DNA of 64,000 nt, from contig CM055096.1 of assembly GCA_029204225.1 (NCBI GenBank), positions 73,972,919-74,036,918 of the forward strand. Direction: 5' to 3'. The stretch is from Diphasiastrum complanatum (Eukaryota > Streptophyta > Lycopodiopsida > Lycopodiales > Lycopodiaceae). A program made the translations under genes and the position numbers. A model generated the notes under the pieces. That model was not told where the DNA came from and did no database searches. It worked only from the letters and a program-made list of their open reading frames with translations. Positions 49,610-63,592 of the stretch are shown one piece after another; positions within the stretch are counted from its first letter, which is position 1; every line of letters begins with the position of its first letter.

Positions 49610-49918
49610 TTACATAATGTACTTTGCATAGAGGTAATCCTCTTCGATCAAATGCCAAATGCAGATTAAAGGACAGGCATCTATATTTATAATTGTGTCA
49701 GGTTGATTGATCCTCTGTGTTCGTACAAGGTACAACTCAATATCTGTATTACAACAACCAATCGGAGCACATATCTTCGCATGCCGAGTTTCTTTGCTTA
49801 TTTTAGTTAACACTACAGAAAGAGTATCATCAACAGGTTTTGGATCGATCAAGAACGTCCTTCCCATGCTATGAAGTTCTGCTTTGGTAGGAAAATGAAT
49901 AGTAAGTTCAAGTTGCAT
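49610..49918 (-). CDS. Hypothetical 102-residue frame within a duplicated block
   Basis: The frame begins MQLELTIHFPTKAELHSMGRTFLIDPKP and ends HLIEEDYLYAKYIM. It has no recognised domain, signal or membrane segment. The upper part falls in a block duplicated at 50.17-50.55 kb. The second copy has shifts and stops in the same frame (EFTTHFPTKAELHRMGKTFLIDPN is still visible). It may be one exon of a larger unknown gene or a repeat-borne frame. Confidence 0.25.
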   Translation of the reverse strand: MQLELTIHFPTKAELHSMGRTFLIDPKPVDDTLSVVLTKISKETRHAKICAPIGCCNTDIELYLVRTQRINQPDTIINIDACPLICIWHLIEEDYLYAKYIM

Positions 49919-50553
49919 GGCCTACGAGACTCATCTATCTCCAGCAGCTGTAAGGAGTGATAAAGCAAGGAATTCCGAATGATAACGGAACCAGAACGAT
50001 TGTTGACTCCTGAACGTAGTAAGAGATTTTGTTTGCATGCAAGAATCATTTGGAGGAGTTGCAGTTCCTTTCTTCTATTCTATCCATCTAAGTATTGCAT
50101 GCCCATTAACGAGAAAATATTTGCAGTTTTTTCATCCACGGACAGCGTGCATAGACTGACACTAGATCCCAGGCATCTATATTCATAATTCTGTCACGTT
50201 GATTGATCCTCTGTGTTCGTAAAAGGTACAACTCAACATCTGTATTACAACAACCAATCAGAGCACATATCTTCGCATGCCGAGTAATTTCTTTGCTTAT
50301 TTTAGTTTACACTATAGAAAGGGTATAGTATCATCAACAGGTTTGGATCGATCAAGAACGTCTTTCCCATCCTATGAAGTTCTGCTTTGGTAGGAAAATG
50401 AGTAGTAAATTCAAGTCGTATGGCCTACGAGTCTCATCTATCTCCAGCAGCTGTAAGGACTGATAAAGCAATGAATTCCGAGAGTTATGGAAGTGATCAC
50501 AATGATAACGGACCCAGAAACGATCGTTCACTCCTGATTAACGTAGTAAGAGA
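49673..50553. repeat. Direct duplication of about 350-380 bp
   Basis: The block at 49673-50026 is repeated at 50172-50553, both starting CAGGCATCTATATT and passing through GTTGATTGATCCTCTGTGTTCG and CTCATCTATCTCCAGCAGCTGTAAGGA. Identity looks around 90 percent, with small insertions in the second copy. About 145 bp of unique sequence separates them. Confidence 0.9.
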
Positions 50554-50749
50554 TCCAGAAGAAGCCGTGACAGAAGATCGATATCCTACAACGTTTTTGG
50601 AAGCAGATTGTTCTATTTGTTATATGCAGTTATTTAATGTTCATGCACACCAGTGACTCTCATAAAATGATCGCATATAATCATATCATGTACGAAGCAC
50701 TTGATCTCAGGCAAACTAAGAAGACAACAGTACCTTTCAAGCCAAAATC

Positions 50750-50814
50750 GTTGCAAAGAAATCCCTCCAATCAGCCAGCCAACGAGCCCACCAATCATCC
50801 ACTACCGAGCGAGC

Positions 50815-50857
<43 letters not shown>

Positions 50858-50889
50858 CGCTCCGTTTAGTATCCTCCGATCAGCCAGTC

Positions 50890-50931
<42 letters not shown>
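50750..50931. repeat. Two AG microsatellites after a duplicated short leader
   Basis: AG runs at 50819-50854 and 50892-50930 each follow a copy of a short phrase (CCAATCAGCCAGCCAACGAG and CCGATCAGCCAGTCAACGAG), so a repeat-plus-leader unit appears to have been duplicated. In the second copy the run directly abuts the phrase; in the first about 35 bp intervene. Confidence 0.85.
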
Positions 50932-50934
<3 letters not shown>

Positions 50935-51188
50935 GGATTTTAAAAAAAAATACTCTTTTTTGGATTTTGCTTTAAGATTTAAGATTTTGCTTTTAAAAAA
51001 AATCATGAGCTGCTTTTTCATGTATGTAGCTTTTTTGGTAGCATGCAATACTAATACTTTAATATAGTACCAAATGGAAGGCTGCAATATTATTTACGCT
51101 AGGAACTAGAAAGTTGCACATGCAATTTTGGAGTTGCTTTTTTGCGTTGTTTTTTTTGGGGGTGGAGGAAGGTTGCACTCCGAGGGCA

Positions 51189-51450
51189 TTCCGCCCGAGG
51201 TTAGAAGATCTTCCTCGGGCGGAAGACCCCGAGAAGGTGACCTTCCCCGTCGTAATTTTTATTATTTTTTTAATGTTTTCCGTAAAGTTATTTTTTTACA
51301 CGCACCTTTCACATGGAAGGTGCAGGTAAAAAAAAAGTAAAAAAATTTTACATGCACCTTCTGCGCAGAAGGTGCGTGTAAAAAGAAGTAAATTTCTTTT
51401 TCCATGCACGTTCCGGCATTTAGAAGGTGCATGTAAAAAAGTTTTAAAAA
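51189..51450. other. Cluster of hairpin-forming inverted repeats
   Basis: A perfect 12-bp stem, TTCCGCCCGAGG / CCTCGGGCGGAA, has a 12-bp loop (51189-51224). A perfect 22-bp palindrome centred on CTGCGCAG follows (51354-51375), extendable to 32 bp with one mismatch. Imperfect relatives of it, built on GCACCTT / AAGGTGC, lie at about 51299-51330 and 51404-51436. T-rich and A-rich runs surround them. I see no protein that explains this. Confidence 0.75.
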
Positions 51451-52315
51451 AGAAGAAGAAGGGGAGGCGCACAGATTCCACATAGGGAGGCACCTCCCTA
51501 TATATTCATATATTTTTGGAGGCTGTGTTTTTTTAACCATTATTTTAAAACATATTTTAGCTTTTTTCTTTGCTTTAAGCGTGACATTTTTTGCCGACAG
51601 AGCGTGACATTTTGGGCGGTACGGCATGACATTTTTCGGCAAACACACATTCTCTCTCTAAAATAGTTTTATACTATATAGATAGATATATTTATTTTTT
51701 TAATTGTGTGTCACATTTGTGCCTATGCATGGGGTAGGAGAATGCACCCATGGTTGTGGGTGCATCCTCACATATGAACATTTTTTAGTTAAAAAAGGAA
51801 TAGAATTTTTTTAGCATGGAGTATGATGCATGACATATTATCCATCCATCTGGTAGGGCCCCCGAAAACTTTCATGGTGAAAGGTGTTTAACAAAAGGGC
51901 AAGTATATACTTTCATTGTGAAAGTTGTTAAACAAAAGAGACTTTCATTATCAAAGATTTCACTAAATTTGAAGGGCAAGGATTTTTTAGATTAACATAC
52001 TTTCCATTGGAAAGCTTAAAATAATAATGCATTTCTATGAATGGAAAATCGGGTGTGAAGGGCTGGGAAGGCTTCAAAATGCAAGCATGCTCACCACTCT
52101 CCTCTCTTTCTTTCCTTATGTCACTCCTACTCCTATTGCTCTTTTTATGATCATGATCAAATGTTGTTATTATAAACAAGAATCAAATTGTGTTTTTTAA
52201 AAACTCTAAGAAAACATCAGACTTTTTCATCATCAAATGCATTACCAAATAATACTAATGCTTAGGACAAAAAATTTTTGTGCTATTTTGACAATAGTTG
52301 CACTCATAGGAATAG
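51450..52315. other. AT-rich intergenic stretch
   Basis: GTGACATTTT recurs three times near 51582-51630. No gene recognised. Confidence 0.4.
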
Positions 52316-52874
52316 TGTCATGTGCTGCATGTAATTAGCCCATGAGCTTACTTATGAATTACCAAATATGGCCATGGAGCTAAAGTAGACTAGAATTAGT
52401 CATTAGGACAGCTAATAAGGTGGCTCAAACAACCTTGCTATATCTGTGAATAGCGGACTTGTAATAATGGTTGTAAGGAAATTAGCCAAATAAGGCCCCA
52501 AACTTATAGAAGAGGCACAAATGACCACTATAAATAGCTGAGGGCGTCCTAAATTTGGAGGCTATTGTTCATTTTGTAATTTTGAGTTTTAAGAGATCTT
52601 GAAGCGTCTCTTTGAGAGCTTTCTTGATGGAGAAAGTGGTTCATGTGCCTAAAATCACATGAGGGCTATGATCATGCTCTAGAATCAGGCCCCTATCTTG
52701 TGAATAATCAATAATCATGAATAATGATACCTTACTTTGCCTATTTTGGTGAAAGTTTGCTACATTTAGCTATCTTCTTGATTTTTGACTAGTTTCTTGA
52801 TTTTTTGTATTTCCATTGTAATTTGATGTTTATGAATAGATTAGATGTTTTAATGCTAAGGTTGGCACATGACA
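52316..52874 (+). repeat. 5' LTR with 10-bp inverted ends
   Basis: Starts TGTCATGTGC and ends GCACATGACA, exact inverted complements, giving TG...CA ends. Its last 90 bp are repeated at 54265-54354. It is followed by TGGTATCAGAAC, a Met-tRNA-type primer-binding site (52880-52891). Confidence 0.78.
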
Positions 52875-53225
52875 ATTTTTGGTATCAGAACATTAGATTC
52901 TTTTCCCATCAGATTTGGTGGATTTTGTTAAATTTGGTAGAGTTTTTTGTTCTAGTTTTCTTGATTTTTCAATTTCCAGCAAGATTTGATTCAATTTTTG
53001 ACCATTTAATCTTCATTTTTTGTGCGATTTCTTATTGTAGATCAGTAGATCTTTTGTTTAGCTTCTTGGAGGTATTGAGATTTTTTGATTTGGAGCTATA
53101 ATGACCAAGTTATGGCCATTTTAGTTTTTTCATTCAATTTTAGCTAGTTAAGTTTTTGCAGTCTGTTTTCCTCCATTTTTTGTTGTACTTTTGGCTTAAT
53201 TTTATGGTGGCGATTGTCAATAGGA

Positions 53226-54251
53226 TGAGCAGCAATGTAATGACAATTACAACAATGATGTGGAGGAATATTGGGATCAAGGTGACGATAACATTGAAGA
53301 TTATGACCAAGGTGACGACACCGCAGATGACTATCAGAACTTGACCATTACTCTTAAGATTTCAACAACGATCAGCAAGGTGAAAAACAACACGAACCAG
53401 TCATTGAAGATGGCTCTACGGGTGAAGCAATTGAACTATTCGATGGTCATGATGAACTAGAGTTCAATGATGGTGATTATTAGGGTCAAGATCAATTCCA
53501 GTTTGCTATTGAAGATCAGTTTGAAGCGATAAGTGTGGATGATCAACAACAGGTGCAATGTGGAACAGAAGATCTTTACGATCCCGTGGATCAATTCTAT
53601 GATCCTAATGAGCTCAAAAGACGACATCACCATGGTGCAGAACAACATTCTGATCATAATGAAGATGATAATTTTGATTATGAGGCCTACGAAGATGCCT
53701 ATGAAAGTGAAGAAATTGACAGAAATGAAGGATGTTCTCTTTATGTCACTACATGTATGATTGGTCCTTCTCTAATGGACACATCATTTGCTAATGCAAA
53801 TGACTTTGAGGGAAGAAATATTACTGCGGCAAGTGGAGCGACAATTTCCAGTCCCTATGTTAATTTTGTGGGAAGTCTAACTCCATCAACTCAACAACAG
53901 CGGGTTAGCACTCATGCAATATCAAGTAATAATGTAAACCCTACTTTCAATAAAGTGACCAATGGAACAAAAGAATTATTAGGTACACTTTTAACTACCA
54001 TACAGGATAGTACCGGACAAACGAAACAAACATGGCAACAATTACAAGACAGGTCAGAGCGAAGATGGGAAGAAATGTACCAGAAGACGGTCACTCATTT
54101 GGACTCTATTCTGCAATCGGCTGGTATTCCACAACAGCCAATTGATATTCAAACTACTAACCGTGAATGGTGTACCACTGTTGATGTTTATAAAACAACG
54201 TTCCCTCTAATCCAAGGGCAAACTTCCGTGCCAAAGGCAAATATCGATTGA
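53226..54251 (+). pseudogene. Acidic, Gln/Asp-rich gag-like protein
   Basis: The first part (NDVEEYWDQGDDNIEDYDQGDDTADDYQN) is highly acidic. After a frame change and a TAG near 53481, a 238-codon frame (53535-54251) continues: VDDQQQVQCGTEDLYDPVDQFYDPNELKRRH, a Ser/Thr-rich middle, then KELLGTLLTTIQDSTGQTKQTWQQLQDRSERRWEEMYQKTV, a predicted helix. There is no zinc knuckle, protease or polymerase. Its place between the primer-binding site and the 3' LTR suggests a Gag-like or element-specific protein; function is not known. Confidence 0.45.
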
Positions 54252-54354
54252 GATGTTTTGAGCAAACAATTTTTGACTAGTTTTCTTGATTTCTTGTATT
54301 TCCATTGTAATTTGATGTTTATGAATGTTTTAATGCTAAGGTTGGCACATGACA

Positions 54355-56532
54355 ATAGTATCCTCCACTAAGGGATGCATTGGTAAGGAGTGACCTTTCC
54401 TATCCTTGAAGTCAAGAGTCCGCCGACTTGAATTTTTTGTGCAAATGAAGACATATAAGAGAAAAACAAAATTTGCACTATTTGTACATGATTTTTATTA
54501 TTCATTCTCATAGAAAATTAAATAGTGCAAAAAAACACAATCCTCTATGAATGATGGCCTAACAGGTAGTGTGCTTTTGCCTCATTGGGTAGACTTTGCA
54601 CAAATTTTTCCCACAATTCGCTTTGTTCTTCAGAATGTTTACTACAAAAAAGGCAAATAGATGCCAATTCCATTCTAGAACGTGGTAAAATAGAAAAATA
54701 GCATAAAATTGAAATATATTTTTAACATTCCATACCAAAGGTTCAAAACAAATACCCGTGCAACAGATCGATTAAACATACCACGGTAAATTGTAGGTGC
54801 TGTTTTTGTTGGTATATTACAAATTTTGACATGCATATACAGATTTCAGCAGGATACATAGCAGCACATGGTAAGCATCAGCATTTGAAACTGCTTTGAG
54901 CCTTGCTAAACCCTTGCATAAACTCTTGCATGGTTTTTGAGAATTATATTGAATCAGCACTTAGTTTGTCACATTATGAACACACACTTGGAGACTACTG
55001 CAAATATGTCATAACTTTGGTCTTTCCTGGAAATATCTACGGATTTGAAATTGAGCATTTTCAGATTGAATAGGGGATTTGGATAAGTTTAGGCTCTACA
55101 ATCTCCAGTGAAGTAACCTACTTTGTAGCAAGCCTCAAACTTCAACAATTTTGAGATAGGATCAGCCACACATGGGCAGATGGGGCTTGCCCACCCAGGT
55201 CCTCGACTCCACTTGTGCAGATACTCGGGCCATGGAAACTTCTCAAGAATTTAAAACAGGCGACAAATGAAATTGGTAAATAGTGTGCAAACCCTTCACT
55301 CATGACAGAACCACTCCTTGCATTAAACTGCCTCTCAATTGATTCTGTTAAGAGCTGTTCATGCACAGAGAGCATCTACAAAGCTAGTTTAAGACAGCTT
55401 TGTAATTGTTCTAGAAGAGAGACATGATCTAAAGATTTCATTGAGATTGCACACATCATTTATTCTGAATCACAAGAATTCAGTCCTAGTGCCAAGGCCT
55501 ATGCATAGTTTCCCCGTTCTGGAATGCATTGTGTTCCAGAATGGAACCGAGCCTTGGAAAAAAAATTGAGTCAGTTTTTTTTTTCCAAAAATTGAGGCCA
55601 AAAATACATCCTCCGTCCATCCTACTGCAGCCGAATGTACCCAAATTCATATGAATGGACTCTGGAGTTTAAAGTCAACATAAATCTAACAGTTACTGGT
55701 GCAAACATATGCTTCCAACAAACCAGGATAAAGCAATAGCTGATCAACATAGTGCAATTTGTTTCAGATTTCAGATTAGTGCTGTTGAATCCATGAGACC
55801 AAAAGTACATCCTTCATCCATACAAATAGTGCTCATAGAAGTTGGCTCGTTTCTTTTTTTTATGTGAGAAACAGACAATTACCATTACAGTAGTTTCAGC
55901 TCTAATTTCAGTAGATTCAGAAAAAAATTTGGACCTGAAATAAACCTGAAAATGTTCATTTCAAGTCCAAAAACTTTTTTGATCAGTAAAAAAAAAAATT
56001 ATTTTATTTCTGAGGTTTCTGGGCAGTGAATTGCAATTCTGAGAATCGCAATTTGCGAATCACTATACCCCTAGAATCGCGATTCGCTGCAACTATGGTT
56101 TGAAAGCACAGCATGACTGCCATAACTCACCATACCGTTGATAACATGTCATTGATCCTATCCAAGCTTACTTGATGACGGAGTGTACAGCTATTGCTTT
56201 GTTGGTATCATAAAGTTAAGACAGATGTTATGCTGTAATGAGATCGTATAATTATTGATTTGCAAGCAGCAACATCACACTCAGTGTAGAACCATCAATG
56301 AGCCAAGTAAACCACCGTATTTTTATGTAAAAATAACCTCAGTCTGCATGATAATACTAATCCTTCCAACTGCTAGGCAAACAACACTATACAAAAAAGT
56401 GATCCCAAATCTGACAACTATGATAAATAGTACCCAAAAAAATTCAACTTTCTCCTAGTGAAAAGCTGATGTACGCCAAAAAATTCATTCTACAGGTTTT
56501 GAGCCTCCAGCAGCATTCCATCCAGCTTATAT
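54355..56532. other. Spacer downstream of the inositol-phosphate synthase gene
   Basis: No gene recognised. The last 200-400 bp before 56532 probably hold the 3' untranslated region of the minus-strand synthase gene. Confidence 0.5.
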
Positions 56533-59440
<2,908 letters not shown>

Positions 59441-60790
59441 TTTGGTAAGCGGGCAGTTGATCTTTTCCAAGAAACCCTACAAACTGGAGGAGTCGATAGA
59501 TATGCTGTTAGATGAATACTGTTCAGAACCAAAATGGTTCACCTTTAGTAGTTTCGAGACTGCTTAGAAGCAACTGTCCTGCAAGACCACAAGAATTCAA
59601 ATATCCTTCAGCCAGATCTAAATCAAAACAGCAATTGCAACAAGGTCGAAGAGCAGAAGCAAGATTTTCATTCACAGTGTTGGCAACTCTTCTTGAGATA
59701 TGACTAAAAAGAATATTTGTGCATAGCACAAAGCAGTTGTCGGCCTGGACAAAATGCCAAAATCATGTTTCCTTGTTTACAATCTCAGAGACATGGCAAA
59801 TCATTTGTCACATACAAACAATTTCTTGGTAACATCAATAGTGTTAGACTAATTGATTAATAGAAGCTAATTAACCATTTCTAAATGTGTCGCAACTGCT
59901 TATTTTCAAGACATAGATGATCAATCTAGCAAGCTTGGCAAATTTTATGTAAACAGCCACCTAATTATGAATACAAATTGCCATCCCGAGCTCAAGTCTT
60001 AGTCAACAAAGGTGTAAATGGAAACTCAAAATGGACATTAGCCGCAAGAGAGGTTTGTAAGCACGAACGAAACACAAATATGCAGTGCTTAGCAGTCACA
60101 TACTCACATTATTGACAGTATGCATTACCATATAATATCACTACTGCTGCTGCATTGAATCTCAGAACAATTTTCTTCAATCATGTTTCCCTCCAATATC
60201 CTCGAAAAAAACAAAATTTTCAGATTATTCTACGCTGTGCACCAATATGGTAGGAAAAATGCTGGCAACAAAGGACCGACTCCACCCACTTGGGCTTTCA
60301 GCCTCAGACTACATAACCCAGGAAAACCCAAAGACAGATGAAACGGTAAACTTCTACATCTACCTCTCTGCCCCCTGATCCCAGCAACAGAGCAGTGCCC
60401 ACCGCTGCCTCAGAGGCCTGAGAGTTGATCCGAATGGCCAGCCAATCTCCAATACCACAAAGGTCAGGTACTGAAGTAGCCACAGCCACACAGCTTCGGT
60501 CTGGATCGCGATCTATCCACAGACAGATGCACAAAAACAACACAGGAAAAGAAAGAAATTAAGGTGATCGAGGAGGAGGAGAAGCAGCCTCATAATATAG
60601 AATTTCAGCCCAAAATTTAAAAGAGAGAGAGAGAGAGAGATTGCGCTGGAAAAACCTGGAAAGGATTTTTGGGTTTTTACTGGGGTTAATTTGGTAGGGG
60701 AAAACTGAGACGTGTCGTGTTGGGAGCTTCCTAAGTGGTGTGGTAGCAACACGTCGGCCAACATGCTGTTTGGAGCAGCAGCAGGGATTA
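59441..60790 (-). promoter_or_regulatory. Spliced 5' leader and promoter of the inositol-phosphate synthase gene
   Basis: A GTTTGTAG acceptor-like site at about 59479 suggests a 5' untranslated intron of roughly 0.9 kb, with a possible donor near 60372 (CAGAGAG/GTAGAT). The upstream leader is CT-rich (TCTCTCTCTCTC at 60625-60641 on the minus strand). Further up, ACGTGTC-type words occur (plus-strand GACGTGTCG at about 60711, ACACGTCGG at about 60749), resembling ABA-response or G-box-like elements. No TATA box was obvious. Confidence 0.4.
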
Positions 60791-61380
60791 ACCTCGTTGG
60801 ATTAAAGTGTTACCTCTAGTAAGGGACACCCATACTCGAATTCGAGTCAATGTAGCTTATACATAACATAAATTTGGGAGTAATTTTCATTCAAAATTAA
60901 TTACAGAATCGATCGTTATTAAGAACCACAGATATAGGATTGCATTTTACCCTTGTGATACTTCATTGATACTTGATGAATGAATGTGAAAAATTGCTAG
61001 GTTTTAAGCCTTTTTGTCGATATTCATAATCATCTGATAAATCGGCATACGAAAAGAACCACGTACCTACCTAACACTCTATAAAGGGTTGGGTAGAATA
61101 TGGGCATCTAGGAAGACCCAAGACTCAAATATAAGAAGATCCAAGCTCAAATCCTCCTTCATGTATGAAATAAAAAACATCTAGGACAAGGTTTTTAAAA
61201 TTGGCTTGACCTATGGAAGTTGATGCACTTTAATTCCCACCATCTGAAGATTTTTAATCTCGAGAGATGATTCAAGAAGATCAAGATTATGATCTGCCGC
61301 CATTTCATCCTATAATTAGAAGACGCCGTGATTATCATGCCATGACTACATGGTTTTTGTCGAAAAGCATTAGGTTAAAA
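60791..61380. other. Intergenic stretch
   Basis: AT-rich; no gene recognised. Its end (from about 61263) may be leader of the gag relic that follows. Confidence 0.4.
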
Positions 61381-61399
61381 CTCAAGTGTAGGGAGCAGT

Positions 61400-61800
61400 A
61401 AAGTAAGTTGCAACAAGCAATGGATGATGCAGTGCGAGTGATGAACCCCATACTAGAATATTGCCTTATACAATAGGGCAAGTTACCACAACATCTACCA
61501 CCATTGCATCTACCAATATTAGCACAACTACAGATTTGATGATGAATGAGTTTGAAAAGTTGAGTCAGAAACAATAGTTGTAGATGGAACAAATGCAAGC
61601 TCAGTTTGATGCGAAACTAAAGGCACTAGAAGATCATGTTGTTATGATTAGTAAGATTTTTGATAAGCTAATGCGACAAAAAAAATTCTAACAAGGAGAA
61701 CAATGAAGTAAAGAGTGACCAATAAGTATTGTCATCTTTGCAATTCCACTAGTCATAAAATAACCTGTTGTGCATTCAAGGATCATTCAACAACGCTATC
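61400..61800 (+). pseudogene. Ty3/gypsy gag relic related to the one at 4 kb
   Basis: LQQAMDDAVRV, then (shifted) LPYTIGQVTTTSTTIASTN and MMNEFEKLSQKQ-stop-LQMEQMQAQFDAKLKALED, then VTNKYCHLCNSTSHKITC. These parallel LQNAMDDAIREE, LPYTTGQTTTTSTTIASTN, MMLNEFEKLGKNQQIQMEKLQSQFDEKIKALED and ISICHMCNSPNHETT of the minus-strand element at the left end. It is the same family in the opposite orientation. The protein breaks off after the zinc-finger part. Confidence 0.75.
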
Positions 61801-62260
61801 ACAAGTATGCATATCTGTAGCGCAAACATCCCAAAGGCAACCGAGAACCACGACTTAGCTTCCCAGCTTTCAACTCTTGCCATCCAAACCCACTTGACAT
61901 ACAAGCAGCCAACTCGCCAACAATTATCAGACTTAACCAACTTGAAGTTCGGAAACCAACATTGAGATCCAACCTAGCGCCATGCCAGTTCGGGGGTCCC
62001 GATGTGGGGTGACTTCCCTCCAAGCAAGCCGCCCGACATACATCAAACTTAACTAACTCGAAGCTTCGTTACAAATGAGTAACATCCATTCCAAGCAAGT
62101 CGTATGACTTACATCAGACTTAACCAACTGAAAGCTTCGTCACGAGCACTGGTAGCCAACCTGGCGCCACGCCAAACTGGACAGCCATAAACAGGTAACT
62201 TCCACCCAAGCAAGCCATCCAACTCAACCGACACCCATTCCCCAAGAGCTTAACCCATTT
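61800..62260. repeat. Degenerate tandem repeats built on AAGCAAGCCG ... ACTTAACCAACT
   Basis: Units containing CAGACTTAACCAACT, AGCAAGCCGCCCGAC and AACCTGGCGCCACGCCA recur three to four times with variation, period roughly 70-170 bp. They may be LTR or leader sequence of the gag relic that precedes them. Confidence 0.55.
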
Positions 62261-62504
62261 ACGTTCATGCAAGGAACACTTAGAACCACAAGCCGCAACA
62301 TATATGAAGACAACCAGTTCTTGGACCGAATGGTATCAGGGCTCCCTGAGCCAAAGGATTTATCGTTGATTGCTTACTTTATGGTCCATACTCCGTGCCT
62401 CGTTGGATTTTGCACCTTGATTTCTCTCCTTGTTCTTGATCTTGATACTTTTATTTTTTGGCTCTTTAAGGTAGTCAAAGATTGAGTACTACGCAATGCA
62501 CCTC

Positions 62505-62890
62505 TCACGTAGCTTGAAGTAGTTCTTTGAATCAACCCAAATGTAACCATTGACCTCGTGGAGAGCCAAGGGGTCGCACCAGTTTGATCTGCATACGAAC
62601 TATCTCTTCGCGTTTGTTTGAAGCACCATGTCCGTTGTCGCGCAAAACTTGACTTTCACAATTCCATCACTGGTCAGTTGCCTCATAGTCAAAACAACAA
62701 GTGTACATCTAGCTTGGCTTCAAGTAGCTCTCTTTGAATTAGACGCATGCACCCAGAGTTTGCACTAGTCCGATTTCAATACGAACTGTCCCTTAACGTC
62801 TGTTCGAAGTACCAAGTCTCTCATGCAAGACTCAACTTTCACAGTTCCTTCATTGATCAACTACTTTTACATGTAACACGAGTCAACGTT
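62505..62890. repeat. Diverged tandem duplication, period about 200 bp
   Basis: GCTTGAAGTAGTTCTTTGAA and GCTTCAAGTAGCTCTCTTTGAA start two copies that share the order CAGTTTGATCT / TAGTCCGATTT, ATACGAACT, GTTTGAAGCACCATGTC / GTTCGAAGTACCAAGTC, and GACTTTCACAATTCC / CAACTTTCACAGTTCC. Confidence 0.7.
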
Positions 62891-63592
62891 CATTATCTTC
62901 TCATCATTACTGGTCCAAAGAAAATGTGAAAATGCTATTGGTTAATGAGGCATGCCCTTCCAGCTCATCATTGTCCAAAGAGACCCAAAAATATTGAAAA
63001 TGAATATGACAGATGGTTGAGATGAGAAAATTGATGTACATTAATGTATATGCATTGTCAAATCATGGCTAACAGGGTTAACCAAAGTTAATTCGTGGCG
63101 CCAAATAGATCAGTGTTTCAAATTTACGCCAACACATTTTCTCAGATTCATGGATTTTTGTCTATGCAAATTTTTAGATTCATAGTTCATTGTTTCAGAT
63201 TTTTGCATGCACATTACGAATGGCGCCATCAAGGAAGCTGTGCTCCTCCATCGACTCTATGCTTCTATTTAACGAGACAGATGATAATGAATTATGGGTG
63301 CCAAGAAAATATTCAAAAAACTCTTGGGTTTTGATGAATCCATCATCAAGAGGAGCATTTTGAAAAAGCAAAAGGTCAAAACTATCATTTCGATCTTATT
63401 GAAAGGCCAGAATTTTGGATTTCAAAACATCATCAGGAGGAAAATCTATTTCTAAAATTCTAGTCCAACATGTATATATGCATTCAGTGATAAATGTGCA
63501 AGGATTCAACCGTCAGGTCACAAAAAAAGCAACTGTGAGTATTGATATTTTTGATATTTAGATTTTTGTCATTCATTAATATCTAGTAGTAA

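Larger units (their letters stand above)
52316..54354 (+). mobile_element. Short LTR retrotransposon without pol, 3' LTR truncated
   Basis: The 5' LTR (52316-52874) and primer-binding site are followed by about 1.35 kb holding only an acidic gag-like frame. Only the last 90 bp of the 3' LTR (about 54265-54354) follow. ATAG occurs just before the 5' LTR and just after the 3' LTR end, a possible short target duplication. The internal 3' end and most of the 3' LTR were probably lost in one deletion. It resembles gag-only or large non-autonomous derivatives. Confidence 0.68.

Noticed and set aside
51114-51648. Overlapping frames of 65-128 codons on both strands
   Set aside because: They translate the inverted repeats and T/A runs, with no protein family features.
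59441-59470. Longer N-terminus for inositol-phosphate synthase (EKINCPLTK)
   Set aside because: The longer frame begins at TTG and includes leader sequence. The ATG of MFVESF at 59440 matches the family start and gives exactly 510 residues.
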